From: Nocardia sp.
GTDB taxonomy: Bacteria > Actinomycetota > Actinomycetes > Mycobacteriales > Mycobacteriaceae
Assembly (NCBI GenBank): GCA_014360565.1
Contig: JACIXH010000026.1
Location: 1 to 38,393 of the forward strand
DNA length: 38,393 nt
Direction: 5' to 3'
Of the stretch, positions 1-8,090 are shown piece by piece. The notes beneath the pieces were generated by a model. The model ran no database searches and was not told the DNA's origin. It saw nothing but the letters and a program-made list of their open reading frames with translations. How positions within the stretch are numbered: the stretch's first letter is position 1; the number at the start of each line of letters is the position of its first letter. The translations under genes and the position numbers were made by a program.

Positions 1-53
1 GAGTTAGCCGCCGTTGCTGGCGGCTGCGCCGCGGACGCAACGGCGGCTAACTC
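1..53. repeat. 17-bp perfect inverted repeat at window edge
   Basis: Bases 1-17 are the exact reverse complement of 37-53, with a 19-nt GC-rich spacer that can itself fold. No T-run follows on the plus strand, so it is not a classical intrinsic terminator. The structure touches the window edge, so its true limit is unknown. It could be a strong hairpin terminator for a gene outside the window or the end of a mobile or repetitive element. Confidence 0.7.
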
Positions 54-251
54 GCGGCCGGGCCGCTACCGCCGCTGCGCGGCGGGACCCTCCTCGGGGT
101 CGGGTCGTGGGGGGTTGGGAGGGCGGTCATGGCGGATTTGGGGTTGGCCGTCACTGGAGTGCGGTGCCAGGTTGGCGGTCGTGGCGGGTTGGGGTGTGCC
201 GCCGGCTGGGGTGTAGTTGTCGCGGTCCTGTGTGTGGCGACCGGCGTGCGG
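54..251. other. non-coding stretch with a second hairpin
   Basis: A 7-bp perfect GC stem (69-75 with 79-85, 3-nt loop) lies close to the inverted repeat at 1-53. The rest, up to the stop codon of the GyrI-like gene at 252, has short open frames in several phases but none with a convincing start, ribosome site or recognisable product. I see no gene here. Confidence 0.5.
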
Positions 252-683
252 TCATTCCAGGGAGACGTAGACCTCGACGCTTGTCGGGCCGGTGTAGCGC
301 TCCAGCTCCGCTGTGTGTGAGCGGGTGATGGTGCCTGCGTTCTCGGCTTTGATCACCTGGGCCCACGCTGTGCGCAGCAGATCGTAGGGCTTGTCCGAGA
401 CTACGAATTTGGCGTAGCGGCCCGCGGGAATGCGGGTGAGCACGTCGCCTTCGTCGATGTCGTCCAGGCCGGCTACCTCGTAGCCGAGTACGGCCACCGC
501 ATGATCGTTCTGGCCGATGTAGGCGGCTGCGCGGGGCACGGTTTTCTCCCGCGACAGGTACCGGTCCCAGGTGAAGTTCACCAGGTCTAGGTCGCGCGCG
601 GTTACCTCACGCCCGGCCAGGGGCACGGTGAGACCCGCGATCAAGCCGTCTTCGAGGGTGACGATTTCGAAATCCACGGCCAT
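252..683 (-). CDS. GyrI-like effector-binding domain protein (second of tandem pair)
   Basis: A 143-residue protein with the length and pattern of the stand-alone AraC-type effector-binding (GyrI-like, Cass2-like) fold: an N-terminal strand beginning VDFEIV, a central GxxVxxLDDIDEGD segment, then AGRYAKF and a C-terminal strand TSVEVYVSLE. Family members bind small molecules, either as stand-alone sponges or as regulator partners; the ligand here is unknown. Its ATG overlaps the upstream paralogue's TGA by one base (TGATG), so the two are probably translated together. There is no DNA-binding domain. The family call rests on pattern recognition of the fold; the role is unassigned. Confidence 0.7.
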   Translation of the reverse strand: MAVDFEIVTLEDGLIAGLTVPLAGREVTARDLDLVNFTWDRYLSREKTVPRAAAYIGQNDHAVAVLGYEVAGLDDIDEGDVLTRIPAGRYAKFVVSDKPYDLLRTAWAQVIKAENAGTITRSHTAELERYTGPTSVEVYVSLE

Positions 684-1138
684 CAGCTGTCCTTCTCATC
701 GGTCAGCGCGACGAAGATCTCCACCGTGCGCTCATCGGGATACTGCTCGCAATCGCCGGTATAGGCGCGTATGAATTCGCCTGCTGCCTCCGCGTCCCAT
801 ATCTGGCGCCACAGGCCGACGATGGTATCGCCGCGGTTGTCGCCACTGGCCACGAATCGCGCGTAGCGACCTGCCCTGATCCGGCCGAGCACATCGCCTA
901 CCTGCAGGTCGGCCAGAGTTTTGCACTCGTAGCCGACGATGTGAGTCAGGTAGGAATTGATCTCCGGCGCGAAATCGACGTATCCCGTCGCGAACGGCCC
1001 CGGTAACGTCCTCGCCCGCAGGTGCGCCCACGCCTCGACCACCTTGGCTCGGCGGGGCCCCTCGACGGCGAGCGCCGGGCTGCGAAGCACCGTGCCCGCG
1101 ATCAGCGTCTCGGGACGGTCAACGACATTGAAATCCAC
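683..1138 (-). CDS. GyrI-like effector-binding domain protein (first of tandem pair)
   Basis: A paralogue of the 252-683 product: VDFNVV, LIAGTVL, IVGYECKTLADLQVGD, AGRYARF and TVEIFVALTD align with the same segments of its neighbour, so the pair arose by duplication. I chose the GTG at 1138 (151 residues) because it aligns with the neighbour's start and has AGGGG 8 nt upstream. An in-frame upstream start at 1228 would give 181 residues with a 30-residue N-terminus of no family character. The C-terminus is longer and acidic (TDEKDS). Probable small-molecule-binding protein, ligand unknown. The palindrome at 1171-1182 lies just upstream and could be regulatory. Confidence 0.68.
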   Translation of the reverse strand: MDFNVVDRPETLIAGTVLRSPALAVEGPRRAKVVEAWAHLRARTLPGPFATGYVDFAPEINSYLTHIVGYECKTLADLQVGDVLGRIRAGRYARFVASGDNRGDTIVGLWRQIWDAEAAGEFIRAYTGDCEQYPDERTVEIFVALTDEKDS

Positions 1139-1170
1139 CTGCGTAGCCCCTATGTCTAGTGTCGTCGCAT

Positions 1171-1182
1171 GTCGGTACCGAC
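1171..1182. promoter_or_regulatory. 12-bp palindrome upstream of GyrI-like pair
   Basis: GTCGGTACCGAC is a perfect palindrome 33-44 bp upstream of the chosen GTG start of the GyrI-like operon, in the 177-bp gap after the penicillin-binding protein gene. A TAGACA-like box lies between it and the start. This could be an operator, but it is only one copy and no regulator is encoded next to it. Confidence 0.3.
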
Positions 1183-1315
1183 CGCACATCCTCCCGTATC
1201 GGTCCGACAGGTTCCGCGCCGGGATCATTCGACCCCTGATCGGGCGGTTCGCGCTCTGGGCAACGATGTTGCCATGTCCCTGGGCCGACCGGGTGCGGCT
1301 GCGCCAACTCGTGAT

Positions 1316-3643
1316 CTATCGCGGCCCTTCGCCACCGAGCCCGGGAAACAATTCGCCGGGCACAGCGGGACCCGGCGCGGGCGGGATGACGATCAACGGC
1401 GGCGGCGCCGGGCTCGGCGAAGTGGTCGGCGGGCCGAAGATGTCGAACCCGCCGCCCGGTGCGGGTGCGGGTGCGGGCCCGCTGCCCGGGGACGGCACCA
1501 GCTGTGGGCTCGGCAGCGCCGGCACCTCGAATTGTTCGACCGGCGTCCCCGCCAGTGCCGTGTCCATCGTCTGCTTCCAGATGTCGGCGGGCAGCCCCGA
1601 CCCCCAGATGTCCGCGCCGCGTCCGTTACGCAGCGGCTGTGGGTGCTCGGTGCCCACCCACACCGCAGTCGACAGCGAGGGCGTGTAGCCCACCATCCAC
1701 GCGTCCTTGTTGTCCTCGGTCTCGCCGAGCTGGGTGGTTCCGGTCTTGCTCGCCGACTGCCTGCCGTCGGCCAGTCCATGGCCGTTGGAGTAGTTGGCGA
1801 TCGGCAGCATGGCGGAGGTGGTGGCGTCGGCGATGGATGCGGTGATGCGCTGCTCGGGTTCTGAGAGTTTCCTTCCCACCCGGGTTTCCGCGCCGCGATC
1901 GAGCAGCACCCGGCCGTCGCCGGTGCTCACCTTCTGTACGAAGTACGGCTGGTGATAGACGCCGGAGGCGGCCAGCGTCGCGTACGCCGACGCCATGTCG
2001 ATGGGCCGTACCAGATATTGCCCGAGCACGATTCCGTTGAGCGGGTACCCGTCCGGCTCGGTGAGGGTCATGCCTTCGACGCCGGGAATGTACTCGGGGA
2101 TGCCTGCCAGGTGCGCGGCCTCCGCGATCGAGCGCGGGCCGTCGGCCATCGTCATGGTGAGCCGGTAGAAGCTGGTGTTCAGTGAGCGTTTGAGCGCCTC
2201 GGCGAGCGAGCAGCGCCCGCACGAGTCGCCCTCGACATTGGTGATCTCGGTGCCGCGGTCGGTGATCGGCGAGCTGTCGATCGCCCGCGTCACCGGGATG
2301 CCCTGTCGTTGCGCGGCGACGAGCGCGAAAACCTTGAACGCGGAGCCTGTTTGGAGCGGCGCCTGGGCGAAATCGAATCCGGTGCCGTCCTCGCCGCCGT
2401 AATAGGCGCGCACGGCTCCGCTGCGCGGATCGATCGACACCACCGCCGAGCGGAGTTCCGGTGGCTGCCACGACAACCGCTCACGCACCGAGTCGACCGC
2501 GCCGGCCTGTGCCGCGGTATCGATGGTGGTGGTGATCTGGAGTGCGCCGGTGTTGATGTCGGCGTCGTCGAGGCCGGCGGCGCGCAGCTCGCGCAGCACC
2601 TGGGTGCGGATATGGCCTTCGGGTCCGAGCGCCACGCCTTCGGCGGGCACGTCGTCGAGCGGAAGGATCGGCGGGAACACCGTCGCGTCACGGTCGCCGG
2701 GCGCCAGCACGTTCATCTCGACCATCCCGTCGAGCACGTACTGCCAGCGTGCCCGCAACTGGTCGGAATGGTTCTCCGGATCCAGCACCGAGGGGGAGCG
2801 GATCACCGCCGCGAGCACCGCACCCTCGGCCAGGGTCAGCTCGGGCACCGGTTTGCCGAAATAGGCCTTGGCGGCGGCCGCGATCCCATAGGCCCCCCGC
2901 CCGTAGTAGATGGTGTTGAGGTAGGCGGACAGGATCTCGTCTTTGCTCCACTGCCGCGCCATCTTCGCGGCGATGATCAGCTCCCGCATCTTGCGGGTGA
3001 CGGTGCGTTCGGACGTGAGGAACGCGTTCTTCACGTACTGCTGGGTGATAGTCGAGCCGCCGCCCGCGTTGTCCTGGCCGGTCAGATTGTCGCGGACCGC
3101 GCGCAGGAAGCCGCTGGTCGAATAGCCGGCGTTGGTATAGAAGGTGCGGTCCTCGGCCGCCAGTACGGCGTCACGCACCGGGTACGGCACGTCGGTGAGC
3201 GGGATCGGAATCCGGTTGCCCTGTGGCGGGATGAATTTCGTGAGCACGGTGGTGCCGTCGGAAGCCAGCACGGTAGCGGGCTGTTCGACAGCGACCTCGG
3301 CCGGTTCGGGGATCTCCGAACTCCAATACACGGCCACGAACAGCAGCGCGGGCACACACACGAAGATCACGAACAGCGCGAGCAACAGCCGCCGAATGCG
3401 CTGGGCTCTGGTGCGTGGCTGCCGGGGCGGAGGCTGGTCGTCGATGCCGAGGCGCGCGGCCTGTTCCCGCCGCGCCGCGCCTTTGTCGGGTGGTTCGCCG
3501 GTGGCGGCGAGTCGGGCGGCCTGAGCCCGTCGCGCCGCGCCCTTGCTCGGCTTCTGCTCGCTGGCCAGTGGATCGCGGAACCCGGCTATGGAGGTATACG
3601 GCACGTCCCCATCGGAACGCCCGCGCCCGCGCTGGGAGGCCAC
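1316..3643 (-). CDS. ponA: bifunctional class A penicillin-binding protein (PonA1-like)
   Basis: A 775-residue peptidoglycan synthase. Residues 1-84 are cytoplasmic and basic, with a duplicated KGAARR-QAARL motif (34-45 and 54-65). One membrane helix spans about 85-106. The glycosyltransferase-51 domain follows, with catalytic Glu in AAEDRTFY (about 164) and GGSTITQQYVKN (195-206), then the transpeptidase with GSAFK (Ser434, Lys437), SLN (487-489) and KTGT (633-636). The tail is Pro/Ala/Gly-rich. It polymerises and cross-links peptidoglycan outside the membrane. Similarity to mycobacterial PonA1 is strong through both catalytic domains, but the neighbourhood is not the usual ponA1 locus, so it could be a second paralogue. 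It sits alone between a hairpin at 3678-3705 and the GyrI-like pair. Confidence 0.93.
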   Translation of the reverse strand: MASQRGRGRSDGDVPYTSIAGFRDPLASEQKPSKGAARRAQAARLAATGEPPDKGAARREQAARLGIDDQPPPRQPRTRAQRIRRLLLALFVIFVCVPALLFVAVYWSSEIPEPAEVAVEQPATVLASDGTTVLTKFIPPQGNRIPIPLTDVPYPVRDAVLAAEDRTFYTNAGYSTSGFLRAVRDNLTGQDNAGGGSTITQQYVKNAFLTSERTVTRKMRELIIAAKMARQWSKDEILSAYLNTIYYGRGAYGIAAAAKAYFGKPVPELTLAEGAVLAAVIRSPSVLDPENHSDQLRARWQYVLDGMVEMNVLAPGDRDATVFPPILPLDDVPAEGVALGPEGHIRTQVLRELRAAGLDDADINTGALQITTTIDTAAQAGAVDSVRERLSWQPPELRSAVVSIDPRSGAVRAYYGGEDGTGFDFAQAPLQTGSAFKVFALVAAQRQGIPVTRAIDSSPITDRGTEITNVEGDSCGRCSLAEALKRSLNTSFYRLTMTMADGPRSIAEAAHLAGIPEYIPGVEGMTLTEPDGYPLNGIVLGQYLVRPIDMASAYATLAASGVYHQPYFVQKVSTGDGRVLLDRGAETRVGRKLSEPEQRITASIADATTSAMLPIANYSNGHGLADGRQSASKTGTTQLGETEDNKDAWMVGYTPSLSTAVWVGTEHPQPLRNGRGADIWGSGLPADIWKQTMDTALAGTPVEQFEVPALPSPQLVPSPGSGPAPAPAPGGGFDIFGPPTTSPSPAPPPLIVIPPAPGPAVPGELFPGLGGEGPR

Positions 3644-3677
3644 GCCATCTCCTTTCGGAGCGAGTGAGAAGAACTCA

Positions 3678-3705
3678 CCTGCACCGACGTCGATATCGGT
3701 GCAGG
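3678..3705. terminator. hairpin after sugar ABC operon
   Basis: A 10-bp perfect stem (3678-3687 with 3696-3705, CCTGCACCGA) with an 8-nt loop, about 37 nt past the last permease stop on the minus strand and just upstream of the penicillin-binding protein start. No clear U-run follows, which is common in high-GC actinobacteria. It probably separates the two transcription units. Confidence 0.65.
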
Positions 3706-3741
3706 CGACTCTACCCGGCGATGGCGGCAGAACCCGGCAGG

Positions 3742-4641
3742 TCAGCTCTTGACGCCGCCCGCGGTGAGGCCGGAGATGATGCGACGCTGGAAAATCAGCA
3801 CCATGATCACCAGCGGCACGGTGACGATCACGCCCGCCGCCATGATGGCCGCGTACGGCTGTACCAGCGGGTCGTTACCCGAGAAGCTCGCGATCGCGAC
3901 CGTCACCGGTTTGGTGTCGTTGCCCGAGAGCAACCGGGCCAGCAGGTACTCGTTGATCGAGGCGATGAACGCCAGGATCGCGGTGGTGAACACCGCGGGC
4001 GCGGCCAGCGGCAGCATGATCAACCGGAAGGCCTGGAACTTGCTCGCGCCGTCGATGCGCGCGGCCTCTTCGAGCTCCCACGGCAGTTCGGCGAAGAACG
4101 AGGCCAGGATGTAGACCGTCATCGGCAGGACGAACGAGATGTTCGGGATGATCATCGCCTGGTACTGGCCGATCCAGCCCAGATCGGTGAACAGCTGGAA
4201 CAGCGGCGTCACCAGGACCACGGCCGGGAACATCGACGCCGACAGGATCAACCCCGAGATCAGGTACTTGCCCGCGAAGGTCATCCGGGCCAGCGCGTAG
4301 GCCGCGAGCACGCCGAGAATCAGCGCGACAGCGGTGGTCACCGAGCCGATGATCACACTGTTGAGCAGCGCCTTGCCGAAGTCGTTGCCGCGGCTGGTGT
4401 CGAAGGCGTTGCGGAAGTTCTCCAGCGTCACGTGGGTCGGCCACGGCGTGCTGTCGAAGGTGTGGGCCGGGTCGCGGAACGCCACCACGGCCATCCAGTA
4501 GAACGGTCCAAGGCCCCACACCAGCACGATGGCGACGCCGAGGTAGAGCCGCACTGTGCCGAGCCGTTTGCGCCACGACACCGGCTGCACCGGCAGCGTA
4601 TTCGACTCGGCGGCAGGTTCTTTCGTCATCGAGATGCTCAT
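3742..4641 (-). CDS. sugar ABC transporter permease, MalG/SugB-like
   Basis: A 299-residue inner-membrane permease of the carbohydrate-uptake family. An N-terminal basic segment is followed by six predicted helices, the first near VAIVLVWGLGPFYWM. The cytoplasmic EAA loop (EEAARIDGASKFQAF...LPLAAP) is where the ATPase docks. The ATG at 4641 overlaps the stop of the preceding permease (TGATG), so I start it there; the same frame stays open farther upstream, but that stretch is antisense-like and does not resemble a permease. It is the last gene of the binding protein-permease-permease operon. There is no ATPase gene downstream; the stand-alone ATPase at 11628-12707 is a likely partner. Confidence 0.93.
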   Translation of the reverse strand: MSISMTKEPAAESNTLPVQPVSWRKRLGTVRLYLGVAIVLVWGLGPFYWMAVVAFRDPAHTFDSTPWPTHVTLENFRNAFDTSRGNDFGKALLNSVIIGSVTTAVALILGVLAAYALARMTFAGKYLISGLILSASMFPAVVLVTPLFQLFTDLGWIGQYQAMIIPNISFVLPMTVYILASFFAELPWELEEAARIDGASKFQAFRLIMLPLAAPAVFTTAILAFIASINEYLLARLLSGNDTKPVTVAIASFSGNDPLVQPYAAIMAAGVIVTVPLVIMVLIFQRRIISGLTAGGVKS

Positions 4642-5618
4642 CAGTTCGCCTTCCGCTGTTCTTCCTGCGTGCGAACAGCGTTGGCGCCCAGCACCTTCAC
4701 CAGCACGAACGCGATCGCGAAGACGAGCAGGAAGGTGATCACCGACAGCGCCGCAGCGCTGTTGGGGCCTTGGCGCACCTGCTCGACCACCAGGATCGAC
4801 AGCGTGTTGGTCGAGGGGTTGCCCAGCGTCATGATCGCGGGCAGGTCGTACATGCGCAGCGCGTCCATGGTGCGGAAGAGCACCGCGACCAGCAGTGCCG
4901 GCTTGAGCAGCGGCAACGTGATGCTCACGAACCGCTGCCAGGCCGACGCGCCGTCGACCTTGGCGGCCTCGTACACGTCGTTCGGAATCACTTGCAGCCC
5001 AGCGAGAATGAGCAGCGCCATGAACGGCGTGGTCTTCCACACGTCGGCCGCGATCACCGCGAACCGCGACGCCCACACATCCGAGGTCCACAGGATGTGC
5101 GTGCCGAGCACCCGGTTCACCACACCGTCGTACTGGAACATGAACTCCCACAACCGTGCTGTGACGGCGGTGGGAATCGCCCATGGGATCAGCACGGCGG
5201 CGCGAAGGAATGCCCGGCCGCGGAAGGTCTTGCCCATCACCATGGCCATGCCCAGCCCCAGCAGGGCCTCGAGCGACACCGTGATCACGGTGAAGAACAG
5301 GGTGATCCCGACCGCCGACCAGAACTGCGAGCCGAGCGTGCCGGTGGGACACGACACCGTGCCCATCAGCGAACCGCACTGCTGCATCAGCCAGTGCGTG
5401 TAGTTGCTGAATCCGGCTCCGCCGCCCTCGACGAACATTCCGGTGGCCGGGTCGATGCCGGAGTCCTTCTGCAAGGACATCCAGAACGCCTCGACCACCG
5501 GGTATCCGATGACCACGGCCAGTGCGACGAGCACGGGCGCGACGAACAGCCACGCCTTGCCGGATTGTCGCAGTTGCAGCGCTAGCCCGCGCTGCTTGGC
5601 TCCCGAAGGATCCGACAC
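4641..5618 (-). CDS. sugar ABC transporter permease, MalF/SugA-like
   Basis: A 325-residue permease. The first helix is near AWLFVAPVLVALAVVIGYPVV, followed by a large periplasmic loop (about 50-100, with a Cys pair in QQCGSLMGTVSC) and five further helices. The EAA loop is YEAAKVDGASAWQRF...LPLLKPAL. It starts at GTG with AGGAGA upstream. It forms the heterodimeric channel with the 3742-4641 product. The order binding protein-SugA-like-SugB-like matches the mycobacterial lpqY-sugA-sugB trehalose-recycling operon without sugC. Trehalose as substrate is an inference; maltose or another disaccharide is possible. Confidence 0.92.
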   Translation of the reverse strand: MSDPSGAKQRGLALQLRQSGKAWLFVAPVLVALAVVIGYPVVEAFWMSLQKDSGIDPATGMFVEGGGAGFSNYTHWLMQQCGSLMGTVSCPTGTLGSQFWSAVGITLFFTVITVSLEALLGLGMAMVMGKTFRGRAFLRAAVLIPWAIPTAVTARLWEFMFQYDGVVNRVLGTHILWTSDVWASRFAVIAADVWKTTPFMALLILAGLQVIPNDVYEAAKVDGASAWQRFVSITLPLLKPALLVAVLFRTMDALRMYDLPAIMTLGNPSTNTLSILVVEQVRQGPNSAAALSVITFLLVFAIAFVLVKVLGANAVRTQEEQRKAN

Positions 5619-5663
5619 CGTTACTACTCTCCTACGGTCTGGTCGGGTCCGCTGCGCGTACCG

Positions 5664-6941
5664 CTACGAACCGGCGGTCTCGATGCCCTTTTGCATGCCG
5701 GCGACTGCGTCGTCGACGGACTTCGTGCCGTTCAGAGCAGCATAGGCGTTGTCCTGGATGGCCTTCGACACCGCGGGATAGAACGGGGTGACCGGACGCG
5801 GGACGGCGCTGGCGATGGATTCCTTCAGCGCGGGCAGGTACGGCATCTTCGCGATCAGGGCCGGGTCGTCGTAGAGCGAGGAGCGCACCGAGGGCAGCGA
5901 GCCCGAGGCGATGATCTGCTGTGCCTCTTCGCTGATCAGGTAGCGAACGAAATCAGCGGCGGTGGCCTTGTTCTTGGAGAACGCGCTGATCGCGGCGTTG
6001 TAGCCACCGAGGGCCGAGGCGCCGACGCCGGTGCTGCCCGGCAGCGGGGCGACCCCGAACTTGTCCTTCACCGCGGAGCCGTCGGCGGTGGCCTGGGCGT
6101 AGAGGTAGGGCCAGTTGCGCAGGAACAGCAGCTTGCCCGACTCGAACGCGCTGGCGCTCTCACCTTCCTTGAAGGTGATGGCTTCCTTGGGGATGTCACC
6201 GTTCTTGTAGGCGTCGACGAGGACCTTCAGGCCCGCCTTCGACTCCGGGCTGTTCACGGTGGGGGTCTTGCCGTCGGCGCCGACGAAGCTGCCGCCGAAG
6301 GCGTTGATGACCTCGGAGGTGTTCACGGTCAGGCCCTCGTAGGGGGCGAGCTGACCGGCGTAGCAACCGATGTTGTTGTCCCGGGCCACCTGGCACTGAC
6401 CGAGCATCTCGGTCCAGGTCTTCGGCGGGTTGGGCACCAGGTCCTTGCGGTAGTACAGCAGGCCGCCGTTGGTGTTCTTCGGCGCCGCGTACAGCTTGCC
6501 GTTGTAGGTGGCGCTGGCCACGGTGGGCGCGAGCAGCGGTGCGGTGTCGATCGCGAAATTGCCCTCGAGCGGCTGGATCCAGCCCTTGGCCGCGAATTCG
6601 GCGGTGTTCGGCACGTCGAGGGCGACCACGTCGTAGCCGTCCTGCTTGGCGCGGAAGTGCTCGGCGAGGTCGTCGTGCTGCTGGGTGCCGTCGGCCGACT
6701 GCTCCTTGAACGTCACCTGCTCGTTCGGGTGCGCGGCGTTCCATCGGTCGATGAGCTGTTTGACCACACCGGTTTCGGTGGTGTCCTTGCCTTCGACGTA
6801 GGTGATCGGGCCGCGGCCCGTCAGGTTCTGGTCGAGCGCGTTACCACCGTCGTCACTGGAGCAACCACTGGCGAACGTCGCGGTGAGCAGTGCGATCGAG
6901 GCAGCAGCCATCGTCGCTCTGGGGACAAACTTCAAGGCCAT
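5664..6941 (-). CDS. extracellular sugar-binding lipoprotein, LpqY-like
   Basis: A 425-residue solute-binding protein of the sugar-transport cluster. Its lipoprotein signal is residues 1-27 (FASGC, acylated Cys27). LpqY-like stretches are DVVALDVPNTAEFAAKGW, KLYAAPKNTNGGLLYYRKDL and a late AVPRPVTPFYPAVS. It captures an oligosaccharide, perhaps trehalose, at the outer face of the membrane and delivers it to the two permeases encoded 45 nt downstream. I chose the ATG at 6941 because GGAG stands 8 nt upstream and the signal peptide begins there; the open frame extends to 7088 through repeat element A, which is not protein-like. Confidence 0.9.
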   Translation of the reverse strand: MALKFVPRATMAAASIALLTATFASGCSSDDGGNALDQNLTGRGPITYVEGKDTTETGVVKQLIDRWNAAHPNEQVTFKEQSADGTQQHDDLAEHFRAKQDGYDVVALDVPNTAEFAAKGWIQPLEGNFAIDTAPLLAPTVASATYNGKLYAAPKNTNGGLLYYRKDLVPNPPKTWTEMLGQCQVARDNNIGCYAGQLAPYEGLTVNTSEVINAFGGSFVGADGKTPTVNSPESKAGLKVLVDAYKNGDIPKEAITFKEGESASAFESGKLLFLRNWPYLYAQATADGSAVKDKFGVAPLPGSTGVGASALGGYNAAISAFSKNKATAADFVRYLISEEAQQIIASGSLPSVRSSLYDDPALIAKMPYLPALKESIASAVPRPVTPFYPAVSKAIQDNAYAALNGTKSVDDAVAGMQKGIETAGS

Positions 6942-7032
6942 CGCAGACACTCCAGGGTCAAGACGTGAGCAGCAGCACACCGTGCGGTGCAACAGGCAAC
7001 ATACAGTATTCGCGGCGGGCCGGGGCCCCCGT

Positions 7033-7122
7033 GTTCTCGGCCCTGGGAGCCTCGATCTTCCCTCCCTGCGGGCACTCCGTCGTTGCACCCTTCGGTCGGT
7101 CCGGATCGAGGCGGCCGAGAAC
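7033..7122. repeat. dispersed palindromic element, copy A
   Basis: A 90-bp element with paired ends. Outer stem: GTTCTCGGCC (7033-7042) with GGCCGAGAAC (7113-7122). Inner stem: GCCTCGATC (7049-7057) with GATCGAGGC (7104-7112). The core is near-identical to copy B at 23269-23360, including TTCCCTCCCT, CGGGCACTCC and GCACCCTTCGGTC. It lies between the sugar-binding lipoprotein gene and the DUF2786 gene. Likely a non-autonomous mobile or REP-like repeat, or a structured RNA. Confidence 0.75.
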
Positions 7123-7175
7123 GGCCATAGACTTACACAGTTTCGTGTCGGTGGCGGGGCTTAGGGTTGATTACT

Positions 7176-8012
7176 GTGACAAGTCCTTCGAACGCCCCTG
7201 CTCCCGATCGGATGCTCACCCGCATCGGTGGTTTGCTGCGCAAGGCCGAGTCCACCGACAATGCGCACGAGGCCGAGGCCTTTCTCGCCGCCGCGCAGCG
7301 ACTCGCGACGAAATCCTCGATCGACCTGGCGGTGGCGCGTTCACACGTCGCCTCGCGTGAGCGCAGGTCGGCGCCGGTACAGCGGGTCATCCCGATCGGC
7401 GAACCGGGCCGAAAAGGCTTGCGCACCTACGTCCAGCTGTTCGTCGCGATCGCAAGCGCCAACGACGTTCGCTGCGATGTCGCCCGCACCTCCGCCCAGG
7501 TCTACGCCTACGGCTTCGCCGCCGACATCGACACCTGCGAAGCCCTCTACGCGAGCCTGCTCGTCCAGATGGTGCGAGCCTCCGATCACTACATCAAATC
7601 GGGTGCTTACCGTGAGGCGACGGTGGTCAAGGTCGTCACCGAGAAGCGCCTCGGCCGTACTGCTCGCCGCACGGTGGAGGTCCCGGTCGCGGGGGTCACC
7701 GCTCGGCTGAACTTTCAGATGGCCTTCGCCGCAAGGATCGGCGCGCGATTGGCCGAAGTGCAAGCCGAAGTCGTCGCCGAGGAAACGGTCGTCGAGCCGA
7801 CGGGGACGGCCCTGGCGCTGCGGGACAAAGAAGTAGCCCTCACCGACTTCTACCGGTCCACCTCCGAAGCACGTGGGACCTGGACAGGGCCGCAGGCGTC
7901 CACGGGACACTCCGCCGCCGCCCGCCGCGCCGGGGACCGCGCCGGCCGCGCCGCCCGCTTGGGTGCTTCGCCGGAGCTCCCGGCGGCTCGGGGAAGAATC
8001 ACCGGCCGATGA
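7176..8012 (+). CDS. DUF2786 domain protein
   Basis: A 278-residue soluble protein. Residues 10-50 match DUF2786: RMLTRIGGLLRKAESTDNAHEAEAFLAAAQRLATK. A middle part has the pattern YVQLFVAIASANDVRC, and the C-terminal 60 residues are low-complexity Ala/Arg/Gly. Function is unknown. I prefer the GTG at 7176; a TTG nine bases upstream is also in frame. TAGGGT at 7162-7167 can be read either as part of a ribosome site or as a -10 box 8 nt from the start. The next gene, 78 nt downstream, encodes a small HExxH metallohydrolase; from memory the two families are often neighbours in actinobacteria, which hints at a shared job. Confidence 0.8.
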   Translation: MTSPSNAPAPDRMLTRIGGLLRKAESTDNAHEAEAFLAAAQRLATKSSIDLAVARSHVASRERRSAPVQRVIPIGEPGRKGLRTYVQLFVAIASANDVRCDVARTSAQVYAYGFAADIDTCEALYASLLVQMVRASDHYIKSGAYREATVVKVVTEKRLGRTARRTVEVPVAGVTARLNFQMAFAARIGARLAEVQAEVVAEETVVEPTGTALALRDKEVALTDFYRSTSEARGTWTGPQASTGHSAAARRAGDRAGRAARLGASPELPAARGRITGR

Positions 8013-8090
8013 GATCGTGCGGACGGCCAACAGCGACTCGCCCGGTCGGTTCAGCTGGTTGGCCGAGGGTGATGTCCGGCGGGACGAGCT

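Noticed and set aside
3415..5403. Long open frame antisense to the sugar permeases (about 662 codons)
   Set aside because: Arg/His/Gln-rich nonsense composition, no start signal, overlaps three well-supported genes.
3742..6941. Firm assignment as the trehalose-specific lpqY-sugAB operon
   Set aside because: The similarity is to the family and order of genes; substrate cannot be read from sequence, so I kept '-like' names and left symbols empty.
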